A stretch of 47,959 bases of DNA from an uncultured Acidimicrobiales bacterium. GTDB lineage: Bacteria; Actinomycetota; Acidimicrobiia; Acidimicrobiales; SHLQ01. Both the position numbers and the translations under genes were made by a program. The notes beneath the pieces are model-generated. The model saw only the letters and a program-made list of their open reading frames with translations, searched no databases and was not told the DNA's origin. Location: contig CALHTF010000052.1 of NCBI GenBank assembly GCA_938038815.1, positions 1 to 47,959 on the forward strand, read 5' to 3'. Each line of letters opens with the position of its first letter. The first letter of the stretch is position 1. Positions 41,913 to 47,959 of this stretch are shown one piece after another.

Positions 41913-43189
41913 TACCGGGTGAGCCCGCCGATCGCCTGGGCGACATGGCCGTCGTGGGCCGGGTCGATGGTGCGGAAATCGAGGGTGGTCACGTCGTCGG
42001 CCACCCGAGCGACCACGGGTGGATCGAGCTGGCGCAGTGCCTCGCGGTGATTGCCGGGTAGTGCCAGGCCGGCGGACGGGAACTCGACATCGGGCAACGT
42101 GCCGCCGCCCGGAACCGACATCGTGTCGACCACTTCGCCGTTACCGGCGGTTGCGACTACCGCCTCGGCGCGGGCTCGAAGCTGTTCGACCGGGATGGTG
42201 GCCATACGCCAGAACGGAATCGCTTGCCCGTCGCGCTCGAGGTACGATAGGGCGAGCCGCTGGAGCGATGCGAGTACCAGCCCGCCGGGTCGCAGGGCTC
42301 GAGCCAGCGGATGGCGGGCACACGCGGCAACCAGTTCGGCGTCGCCGGCGATGACCCCGGCTTGTGGCCCACCGAGCAGCTTGTCGCCGGAGAAGATCAC
42401 CAGGCTGGCGCCCGCCTCGAGGGTTTGGCGAGCGGCCGGCTCGTTGGCCAACCAGGTGGGCGGACCGTCGGCCAGCCACGGGCAGGCCTCGTCGAGTAGT
42501 CCCGAACCAATGTCGGCGACCAAGGGCACACCGAGGTCGGCCAGTTCGCTGATGTGAGGGGCCTCGGTAAACCCGACGATCTTGTAATTCGACTGGTGTA
42601 CCTGCATTACCAGCGCCACGTCGTTGTCGGGGTTGGCGACGGCGTTGGCGAAATCGGTCGCACGGGTCCGGTTGGTGGTGCCTACTTCTAGGAGCTTGGC
42701 GCCCGACTGCTCCATAACCTCGGGGACTCGAAAGCCGCCACCGATCTCGACCAGTTCGCCTCGCGAGACCGCAACCGACCGGTTCTTGGCCAGGGCAGCC
42801 AAGACCAACATGACGGCCGCCGCGCAGTTGTTGACCACGATCGCCGACTCGGCGCCACAGGCTCGGGCGAGCAGTTTTGGCGCGTGGGCTTGGCGACTGC
42901 CGCGGTCGCCGGTGGCCAGGTCGAGTTCGAGGTTGCGGTACTGGCCATCGTCGCTGCTCGGCCACGGGGCCCGGCCAAGGTTGGTGTGCAGTAACACGCC
43001 GGTGGCGTTCACCACCGGCTGAAGCAAGGTGCGTTGCAGCGCCATCGCCCGGTCGAGCGCCGACTCGTGGTCGCCGGCGGCGATTGCCTCGCGAGCCACG
43101 TCGACGAGGAGCGGGTGAGGCAGACCGGACTCCTGTAACGACCGCGCCAATTTGTCGACGGAAGGGGGACGTTGTGCCGGTGTCGCCAT
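41912..43189 (-). CDS. selA: L-seryl-tRNA(Sec) selenium transferase
   Basis: The 425-residue PLP enzyme converts seryl-tRNA(Sec) to selenocysteinyl-tRNA(Sec) with selenophosphate. NATGVLLHTNLGRAPW is the family N-terminal signature. VNNCAAAVMLVLAALA and SRGELVEIGGGFRVPEVME follow, and Lys270 in FSGDKLLGGPQAG is the cofactor Lys. Length is slightly under the E. coli form. TATCCT lies six bases before the ATG, suggesting a leaderless message that also carries selB. It diverges from fxsA with only 33 bases between the two starts. Confidence 0.95.
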   Translation of the reverse strand: MATPAQRPPSVDKLARSLQESGLPHPLLVDVAREAIAAGDHESALDRAMALQRTLLQPVVNATGVLLHTNLGRAPWPSSDDGQYRNLELDLATGDRGSRQAHAPKLLARACGAESAIVVNNCAAAVMLVLAALAKNRSVAVSRGELVEIGGGFRVPEVMEQSGAKLLEVGTTNRTRATDFANAVANPDNDVALVMQVHQSNYKIVGFTEAPHISELADLGVPLVADIGSGLLDEACPWLADGPPTWLANEPAARQTLEAGASLVIFSGDKLLGGPQAGVIAGDAELVAACARHPLARALRPGGLVLASLQRLALSYLERDGQAIPFWRMATIPVEQLRARAEAVVATAGNGEVVDTMSVPGGGTLPDVEFPSAGLALPGNHREALRQLDPPVVARVADDVTTLDFRTIDPAHDGHVAQAIGGLTR

Positions 43190-43195
43190 GCGCTC

Positions 43196-43201
43196 AGGAT
43201 A
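43196..43201 (-). promoter_or_regulatory. Candidate -10 box (leaderless) for selA-selB
   Basis: Reads TATCCT on the minus strand, 6 bases before the selA ATG. Confidence 0.55.
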
Positions 43202-43210
43202 GGAGAGCTC

Positions 43211-43216
43211 TACGCT
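43211..43216 (+). promoter_or_regulatory. Candidate -10 box (leaderless) for fxsA
   Basis: TACGCT, 6 bases before the fxsA ATG and only 9 bases from the opposing selA box, so the two promoters should exclude each other. Confidence 0.5.
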
Positions 43217-43222
43217 TAGGTA

Positions 43223-43744
43223 ATGTTCGGGCTGCTGCTTCTCGTCTTCATCGTTGTGCCGTTGGTCGAGATCTTCATCATCATGCAGGTGACGAGCGGG
43301 CTCGGACTGTTGCCCACCATCGGGTTGTTGATCTTGATGAGTGTGATCGGGGCCTGGCTGGTCAAACGCGAGGGCCTCAGCGTGGTAACGCGGGTCCAGG
43401 ACGCGCTCAACAGCGGACGCATGCCTCGTGACGAGCTGCTCGACGGCGCCATGATTTTGGGCGGCGGAGCGTTGATGCTCACCCCCGGGTTCCTCACCGA
43501 CCTGGTCGGCATGTCGTTGCTGTTGCCACCGGTCCGTGCGCTGCTGCGGCCGTTGCTCGCCAAAGCGGTGAAGTCGAGGGTGACGGTCGCTACCGGCATC
43601 GACCCCGACATGTTTCGAACCAGCACGACCAGACGAAGCGGGTTTGGGTTCGGGCGGAGCCGAGGCCCGGTGTACGACGCCGACTCGACCGAGAAGTCAC
43701 GGCAATCGCGGCGGCCTGACCAAACCGAGTTGCCCCCGAAGTAG
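43223..43744 (+). CDS. fxsA: FxsA-family membrane protein
   Basis: The 173-residue protein has the FxsA pattern: a first helix MFGLLLLVFIVVPLVEIFII, a second at GLLPTIGLLILMSVIGAWLV, an amphipathic stretch LNSGRMPRDELLDGAMILGGG and a third helix GFLTDLVGMSLLLPPVRALL. The C-terminal 60 residues are basic and cytosolic. In E. coli FxsA relieves phage T7 exclusion by the F plasmid, but the normal role of this family is unknown. No neighbouring gene explains it; it diverges from selA. Confidence 0.9.
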   Translation: MFGLLLLVFIVVPLVEIFIIMQVTSGLGLLPTIGLLILMSVIGAWLVKREGLSVVTRVQDALNSGRMPRDELLDGAMILGGGALMLTPGFLTDLVGMSLLLPPVRALLRPLLAKAVKSRVTVATGIDPDMFRTSTTRRSGFGFGRSRGPVYDADSTEKSRQSRRPDQTELPPK

Positions 43745-43975
43745 CGAGTTCGGAATCGTTTCCCAACTCGGCGGGCCGAAAAACTTGACGGCCAAGTGCT
43801 GCAGATGGCCATCAAGGGTGCTGAAACACATGTACATGAACGCATTCCAGTCGTGATTCTTTCGCTGATTCGCAACCACAGTTTTCACTCGTCGCACATT
43901 GTTCACTACTGTTACGCGAGCAATCAGGACGGTTGATTGCCTTCATCACATAACCCCGTCGGAGATACGTAAGCC

Positions 43976-44542
43976 ATGAAGTACATCGTTGGAACGCTGC
44001 TCGCAGTTCTCTTGGTATTTGGAAACATGACCGGAGCATTCGCTCAGGGCGATCCCTCGATGTCGGCCAACGTTGCCGAAGCCGGCGAACAAGAGGTCAC
44101 CATCACCGGTGAAGGGTGGGAGCCAGGTTTGGCGATCTTCATCCTGCCGTGCCCCGGAATCGATGACCTGGCCGACGCCACCGGCGACGCCTGTGACTCA
44201 AGCGCCCTTACCCCGGTAACCGTCGGCGCCGATGGCACCTTCGAAGCAACCGCCGAATGGGACATCCCGGCAGAGGGTCTGATCTTCGCCGCTGGCGACG
44301 CCGCCCGTACCGCTGGTGCAACCGCCCGAGTAACCGTCGGTGACGCCGATGCGGGCGGCGACGAGGGCGCCGGCGACGAAGGCGAAAGCGAAAGCGGAGA
44401 TGAGGGTGAAGCCGAAGCCGAAGCCACCGAGTCCGAATCCCAAGATCTTGCCGAAACCGGTGTCGAGACCCAGATCCTGCTCAACGTTGGTCTCCTGTTG
44501 GTCTTCGGCGGCTACATCGCTCGCCGCAACAGCCAGTCCTAA
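43976..44542 (+). CDS. Secreted surface protein with LAxTG sorting signal
   Basis: The 188-residue protein has a signal peptide (YIVGTLLAVLLVFGNMTGAFA), a domain of about 100 residues with one Cys pair (ILPCPG and DACDSS) and the sequence VTITGEGWEPG typical of immunoglobulin-like secreted modules. An acidic Glu/Asp/Gly/Ser linker follows. It ends with DLAETG, a hydrophobic helix and RRNSQS. LAETG fits LAxTG, the motif of class E sortases in high-GC actinobacteria, so it is likely linked to the wall. Expression may be high. The sortase gene is not in the window. A CGGAG site lies upstream of the ATG. Confidence 0.88.
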   Translation: MKYIVGTLLAVLLVFGNMTGAFAQGDPSMSANVAEAGEQEVTITGEGWEPGLAIFILPCPGIDDLADATGDACDSSALTPVTVGADGTFEATAEWDIPAEGLIFAAGDAARTAGATARVTVGDADAGGDEGAGDEGESESGDEGEAEAEATESESQDLAETGVETQILLNVGLLLVFGGYIARRNSQS

Positions 44543-44582
44543 CTCCGGCTCACCCCGCCGGGCTTACCCGGTGGTGCGGCGG

Positions 44583-44588
44583 TAGCAT
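44583..44588 (+). promoter_or_regulatory. Candidate -10 box (leaderless) for mrp
   Basis: TAGCAT, 7 bases before the second ATG; it argues against the first ATG, which would overlap it. Confidence 0.55.
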
Positions 44589-44595
44589 GGCCTCT

Positions 44596-45771
44596 ATGGC
44601 TGGGCTCCCAACTTCAGAAGACATCATGGAAATGCTCCGTGGTGTTGTCGACCCCGAACTCGGCAGCGACATCGTCGAGCTTGGCATGGCCAAAGGGGCG
44701 ACCGTTGCCGACGATGGTCGGGTGAATATCACCGTTGCGCTCACCACCAGTGGCTGTCCGCTCCGGGCGCAGATCCAAAAGGACATCCGGGCCCGCGTCG
44801 GCGGGCTTCCCGGGGTCACCAAAGTCAAGATCGACTGGACCGAACTCACCGCCGAGGAAAAGGCCGCCACCATGGCCAAGGCTCGGTTCAACGTGCAGAA
44901 CGCCGAAGACGCGCCCGAGACCCTGGTTCCCTCCACCGCCAAGGTGGTCATGGTGGCCAGTGGCAAAGGCGGTGTTGGCAAATCGTCGATAACGGTCAAC
45001 CTGGCCGCTGGCCTTGCGGCGCGAGGCTTCACGGTCGGCGTGATGGACGCCGACATTTGGGGCTTTTCGGTACCTCGGATGTTGGGCGTCGACGGCCAAC
45101 TAGCCGCTAAGGACAAGCGGATTGTTCCGCTCGAGCGAAAGATCGGCCCTGGGGTTCTGCGAGTTGTTTCGATGGGCCACCTGGTTTCGGACGAACAGAC
45201 CGCCCTGATGTGGCGCGGCCTCATGCTCAACCGGGCCGTGCAGCACTTCATCGAAGACGTTGAGTGGGGCGACGACTGCGACTACGTACTGATCGACATG
45301 CCGCCCGGAACCGGCGACGTACAGATGGGTGTGGCCAAGCTATTGCCGCGTGCCGAGATGCTGATCGTCACCACGCCGGCCAAAGCCGCCCAGAACGTGG
45401 CGAGCCGGGTGGCCGGTATGGGACGCAGCTACTACCTGCGAATCGCTGGCGTTATCGAGAACATGACCGCTTTTGTCGCCGACGACGGCACCCGCTACGA
45501 ACTGTTTGGATCGGGTGGCGGCGAAACGTTGGCCAACGACATTGGCGTGCCGCTACTCGGCCAGGTGCCAATCGATGGCGCGGTGGCGCGCGGCGGTGAC
45601 GACGGCGAACCGGTCATTTTGGGCAGCGGTCCAGCGGCCGAGGTTCTAAACGAAATCGTCGATCAATTGGTGGCCGAGATCGTTCCGCCGGTCGAGATGG
45701 CTGGCTGCTCGGCCCGCATGCTCGATGCTGCAGCTGCGGCCCTCGATGCGTTTGACGCCGAAGCCGGTTAG
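44596..45771 (+). CDS. mrp: Mrp/NBP35-family ATPase, iron-sulfur carrier type
   Basis: The 391-residue protein has an N-terminal MIP18/DUF59 domain (LRGVVDPELGSDIVELGMAK, with TSGCPLRAQI) and a C-terminal deviant-Walker ATPase (VASGKGGVGKSSITVNLA, then MDADIWGFSVPRMLG and IDMPPGTGDVQ). It likely carries or inserts iron-sulfur clusters. The CxxC pair of some Mrp proteins is absent; VIENMTAFVADDGTRYELFG stands in that region, as in some actinobacterial members. I chose the second ATG because TAGCAT lies 7 bases before it and overlaps the first ATG. An A-type Fe-S carrier lies two kilobases on. Its stop interlocks with the aldolase stop (TTAG). Confidence 0.93.
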   Translation: MAGLPTSEDIMEMLRGVVDPELGSDIVELGMAKGATVADDGRVNITVALTTSGCPLRAQIQKDIRARVGGLPGVTKVKIDWTELTAEEKAATMAKARFNVQNAEDAPETLVPSTAKVVMVASGKGGVGKSSITVNLAAGLAARGFTVGVMDADIWGFSVPRMLGVDGQLAAKDKRIVPLERKIGPGVLRVVSMGHLVSDEQTALMWRGLMLNRAVQHFIEDVEWGDDCDYVLIDMPPGTGDVQMGVAKLLPRAEMLIVTTPAKAAQNVASRVAGMGRSYYLRIAGVIENMTAFVADDGTRYELFGSGGGETLANDIGVPLLGQVPIDGAVARGGDDGEPVILGSGPAAEVLNEIVDQLVAEIVPPVEMAGCSARMLDAAAAALDAFDAEAG

Positions 45772-46532
45772 TCCGACGTGAAGCTTTCGGCCAGGGCCTT
45801 CGCTGTCCGGGCCAACATGTAGGTATCGACGCCGACGGCCAGGAAACTCGCTCCAGCATCGGCGTAGGTTTTTGCCGTTTCCGGTGACGCCGCGTATACC
45901 CCAGCGGGCAATCCGGCGGCGGTGATGCGTTGCAGCGCATCGGACACCGCGGTCACCACATCGAGATGCCCGGCCTGGCCGATCATGCCCATCGAGGCGG
46001 CGAGATCCGACGGCCCAACAAACGCTGCGTCGACACCGTCGACGGCGCAGATTTCCTCGATGTTTGCGAGTGCGGTGACCGACTCGATTTGGACGATCAG
46101 ACACATCTGGTCGTCGGCTTTTGTGAAGTATCCCTCCACCTGCCCCCACCCAGCGGCCCGGCCGCCAGCGACTCCTCGCTTGCCGAGCGGTGGATAGCGA
46201 ATCGATTCCACAACATGGGTTGCTTCAGCAGCATCATCGACCATCGGAACGAGGAGGCTTTGGGCTCCGATGTCGAGCAGGCGCTTGATGGTTACTCGGT
46301 CGGTTGACATCGGGCGAACAATCACGTTGCAGTCTGAAGCCGCGGTTGATTGCATCTGACTCATAACGGTGCGTAGATCGTTTGGGGCGTGCTCGGTATC
46401 GACGATGATCCAGTCAAACCCCGCGTTCGCCGTAATCTCGGCGGCTACTGGGTCGGCGAGGCTCACGATGATGCCGTAGGTGTTCCCCGGTTCGGCGAGC
46501 TGCTGCTTGAAGTGGTTGATCGGCATGTCCAT
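45768..46532 (-). CDS. HpcH/HpaI-family aldolase
   Basis: The 254-residue TIM-barrel enzyme belongs to the class II (metal-dependent) pyruvate aldolases. DWIIVDTEHAPND opens the active site, VRPMSTDRVTIKRLLDIGAQ follows, and LIVQIESVTALANIEEI carries the metal Glu, with AAFVGPSDLAASMG supplying the Asp. It would cleave or form 4-hydroxy-2-oxoacids such as those from aromatic catabolism. ATG at 46532, with an alternative two codons further in. It is transcribed alone and ends in an interlocked stop with mrp. Confidence 0.9.
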   Translation of the reverse strand: MDMPINHFKQQLAEPGNTYGIIVSLADPVAAEITANAGFDWIIVDTEHAPNDLRTVMSQMQSTAASDCNVIVRPMSTDRVTIKRLLDIGAQSLLVPMVDDAAEATHVVESIRYPPLGKRGVAGGRAAGWGQVEGYFTKADDQMCLIVQIESVTALANIEEICAVDGVDAAFVGPSDLAASMGMIGQAGHLDVVTAVSDALQRITAAGLPAGVYAASPETAKTYADAGASFLAVGVDTYMLARTAKALAESFTSD

Positions 46533-46591
46533 CGCCGTAGTTCATCACATATCGGCGGTTGGCGTAGCGAGGCGGTCGAGGACCAAAACAG

Positions 46592-46626
46592 CGATCGCCG
46601 GCAGCTGCGGAAGCTGCCGGCGATCG
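46592..46626 (-). terminator. Strong terminator after the coiled-coil gene
   Basis: Perfect 15-base arms CGATCGCCGGCAGCT and AGCTGCCGGCGATCG enclose GCGGA. On the minus strand it is followed by CTGTTTTGG. It lies about 40 bases past the stop of the secreted coiled-coil protein. Confidence 0.8.
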
Positions 46627-46667
46627 GGATTGTTACGTTTCGTCAGCCACAGACTGCGCAAGAGTGG

Positions 46668-47117
46668 CTAGATGTTTACGTCGGTTTCGTCAGCGGGTTC
46701 TTCTACCGGCTCCAGGACCTCTTCTTCGGTGGTCTCGTCTTCTTGGACCGGTTCTTCGGCGGCGCCGCACATTTCGACCAGGTCGGCCATCTTGGCTTCA
46801 ACGCGCTCGGCGCGAACGTTGTTCTTTTCGCTCTTCACGTCGAGGCGTTCAAGCCGCTCAGTCATCTTGGCGGTGCGCTTTTCGAAGTTCTTCTTGTCGG
46901 GGTCGAGCATTTCCATGCGCTCGGCGATCGAGGCCTTTTTGGCGGCGATACGGTCGCTCTTGGCATCGATCCTGTCCATCTTCATGTCGAGCCGTTCTTG
47001 GATCTCGGTCATGCGGTCGCAACGGTCGGTTGACTCGTCGGTTTCCGCCGAGGCGACCGGCGCGAAGCCGACCATCGCCATGGCGGCGACGACCAAAATG
47101 GTGAAGAGACGTTTCAT
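46668..47117 (-). CDS. Secreted charged coiled-coil protein
   Basis: The 149-residue protein has a signal peptide (RLFTILVVAAMAMVGFAPVASA) and then a highly charged helical region of about 80 residues with regularly spaced Arg, Met, Asp and Ile (RLDMKMDRIDAKSDRIAAKK, then SIAERMEMLDPDKKNFEKRT), bounded by two Cys. An acidic tail rich in Glu, Pro and Thr ends the protein. It has no enzyme motif. It may form a coiled-coil trimer or dimer outside the cell. I start at MKRLFTILV with an AAGGAC site; the upstream frame has no signal. A strong terminator follows, so it is a separate unit. Confidence 0.8.
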   Translation of the reverse strand: MKRLFTILVVAAMAMVGFAPVASAETDESTDRCDRMTEIQERLDMKMDRIDAKSDRIAAKKASIAERMEMLDPDKKNFEKRTAKMTERLERLDVKSEKNNVRAERVEAKMADLVEMCGAAEEPVQEDETTEEEVLEPVEEPADETDVNI

Positions 47118-47356
47118 GCAATGTGTCCTTAATGCAATTGGGGTTTGTTTTGTACGACTGCTGTAACGGCACAAGCTCGGAAAACTTGAAACATTTCTGG
47201 GTGTTTGGGCCTAGTTTTTCGCCGTTCGGACCAGGCCAGACGACCTCGGCGGGTACATGTCGGGCGAAAAGTGGCCGATCTTGTGCAATATCTGCCCAAC
47301 TTGGGCTGTTCTATAGGCCATCACCACTTGTACAGTGATGACAGCTCACAAATTTC

Positions 47357-47362
47357 AGGAGA
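47357..47362 (+). promoter_or_regulatory. Ribosome binding site of the A-type carrier gene
   Basis: AGGAGA five bases before GTG at 47368; it favours this start over upstream ATGs at 47338 and nearby. Confidence 0.7.
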
Positions 47363-47367
47363 ACGCT

Positions 47368-47688
47368 GTGATTGCACTTACCGACGCCGCGACCAGCAAG
47401 GTCGCCGAACTTATTAGCGCCGAAGACGAAGCCGACCTCGCCCTGCGCGTAGCCGTGCGCCCCGGCGGTTGCTCGGGCTACAGCTACGAGATGTTCTTCG
47501 ATTCCGAAGTAGCCGGCGACGATGTCCTCAAGGAGTATGGCGACGTCAAGGTTGTTGTCGACCAGTCGAGCGCAATGCTCCTCGAAGGCGCAACCCTCGA
47601 TTTCAAAGATGGCCTCACCGACGCCGGTTTCGCTATCAACAACCCCAACGCCCAGCGCACCTGCGGCTGCGGACAGTCCTTCAGCTAA
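47368..47688 (+). CDS. A-type iron-sulfur carrier (HesB/IscA/ErpA-like)
   Basis: The 106-residue protein has the A-type carrier pattern: VIALTDAATSKVAELI at the N-terminus, VRPGGCSGYSYEM with Cys35, and the C-terminal CGC with Cys99 and Cys101. These three Cys bind a cluster or iron. The family loop LDFKDGL and FAINNPNAQ are normal. It likely delivers Fe-S clusters to enzymes; it may work with Mrp. I start at GTG because a proper ribosome site precedes it; starts 30 bases upstream lack one. A clear terminator follows the stop. Confidence 0.93.
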   Translation: MIALTDAATSKVAELISAEDEADLALRVAVRPGGCSGYSYEMFFDSEVAGDDVLKEYGDVKVVVDQSSAMLLEGATLDFKDGLTDAGFAINNPNAQRTCGCGQSFS

Positions 47689-47710
47689 ATCAAGCTGCAA
47701 GCAATCAAGA

Positions 47711-47745
47711 AAGAGCGCGCTAACCGGCGCGCTCTTCTTCTTTTT
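47711..47745 (+). terminator. Strong Rho-independent terminator of the A-type carrier
   Basis: Perfect arms AAGAGCGCGC and GCGCGCTCTT enclose TAACCG, followed by CTTCTTTTT. It begins 22 bases after the stop. Confidence 0.93.
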
Positions 47746-47754
47746 GGAGCAAGG

Positions 47755-47782
47755 TCCCGAGTTGCGAAGCAACTCGCTAAGG
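47755..47782. repeat. 28-base hairpin repeat, copy 1
   Basis: Contains the 8-base stem CGAGTTGC/GCAACTCG around GAA and is identical over 28 bases to copy 2, 151 bases further on. Confidence 0.85.
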
Positions 47783-47905
47783 GCTTCGACCGCCAAGGCG
47801 GCCGAAACCGACCGGGTGAACCCTTCGGCCCTTGGGGGCCTCTGGGGTTCCTGGAGTTTCCGGTTCCGCTGCGCTCCACCGAAAACGTCCCTCGCGTCGG
47901 CCCAA
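47783..47905. other. Hairpin-rich non-coding spacer between the repeats
   Basis: About 120 bases with several short stems, such as CCGCC-AA-GGCGG, GGGT-GA-ACCC and GGCCCTTGGGGGCC, and no convincing coding frame. It may be part of a longer structured element that continues past the window. Confidence 0.45.
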
Positions 47906-47933
47906 TCCCGAGTTGCGAAGCAACTCGCTAAGG
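47906..47933. repeat. 28-base hairpin repeat, copy 2
   Basis: Identical to copy 1 over all 28 bases and followed by another stem, GGTCC-GTCA-GGACC, at the window end. The pair resembles dispersed palindromic repeats of the REP kind; other copies were not seen inside this window. Confidence 0.85.
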
Positions 47934-47959
47934 CTCGTAGGTCCGTCAGGACCGAAGAC

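Noticed and set aside
40273..41922. 549-codon plus-strand frame antisense to selB
   Set aside because: High-GC shadow; selB is certain and the frame has no similarity or ribosome site.
43745..43975. Riboswitch or tRNA-Sec in the gap before the LAETG protein gene
   Set aside because: No cloverleaf, TCA anticodon loop or known aptamer core could be drawn.
47755..47933. Two 28-base repeats as a CRISPR array
   Set aside because: Only two units, spacer of over 120 bases with internal stems, and no cas genes.

Overview
The window reads as a GC-rich chromosomal segment of an actinobacterium, most likely of class Acidimicrobiia (inference from gene content, not a search). Pointers are a WhiB-family iron-sulfur regulator, an acyl-CoA carboxylase beta subunit followed by a tiny epsilon subunit, the paired ArsA-type ATPases next to whiB, a DivIVA-domain protein, an ATP-dependent ligase of LigC type, surface proteins ending in an LAxTG-like signal, and a Thr-Pro-rich wall stalk. 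No phage genes, transposase or CRISPR array were seen; the segment looks like a stable chromosome.

Layout. Positions 1-2000 (minus strand) hold a surface-glycan group: GDP-L-fucose synthase, a methyltransferase and a sulfotransferase cut by the left edge. Positions 2290-4220 carry a DivIVA-domain protein, methylmalonyl-CoA epimerase and a Crp-like regulator. Positions 4370-10000 are a bidirectional catabolic cluster: P450, hydroxyisobutyrate-dehydrogenase-like enzyme and carboxymuconolactone-decarboxylase-like protein on the minus strand with 4-base overlaps, facing SDR, aldehyde dehydrogenase and SDR on the plus strand. Positions 10000-21600 mix a Thr-rich wall protein, amidohydrolase, 5'-3' exonuclease, membrane HD-GYP protein, M24 peptidase, LigC, epoxide hydrolase, an RTX-repeat protein, a crotonase and a LOG-family protein. 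Positions 21700-28600 hold acyl-CoA carboxylase beta and epsilon, a degenerate GGDEF protein, Aat, a membrane cyclophilin, an aminotransferase and aspartate kinase.

Positions 28570-33800 hold a sulfotransferase lying antisense between lysC and asd, then asd, a MazG-like protein, a PPOX-fold flavoprotein, an M20 peptidase and an MpaB-like protein. A tRNA-Pro(CGG) follows, then a DUF2975-HTH pair under an AT-rich promoter with three 16-base repeats. Positions 34900-40200 carry a SEC-C protein, a lone receiver, a lone STAS protein, two ArsA ATPases, NfeD and WhiB. Positions 40197-43189 are selB-selA. The right end holds FxsA, an LAxTG surface protein, Mrp, an HpcH/HpaI aldolase, a secreted coiled-coil protein, an A-type iron-sulfur carrier and a hairpin-rich non-coding end.

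Three patterns cut across the window. Fourteen genes have a TANNNT hexamer 6-8 bases before the start codon, the layout expected for leaderless mRNAs. Six convergent gene pairs overlap by exactly four bases, CTAG or TTAG, so that each stop codon lies inside the other. Gene chains commonly overlap by 1-4 bases. The most testable new items are the 16-base triple repeat before DUF2975-HTH, the internal ribosome start in lysC, the antisense gene splitting lysC from asd, the undirected P450/SDR/ALDH cluster, and the hairpin repeats at the right edge.
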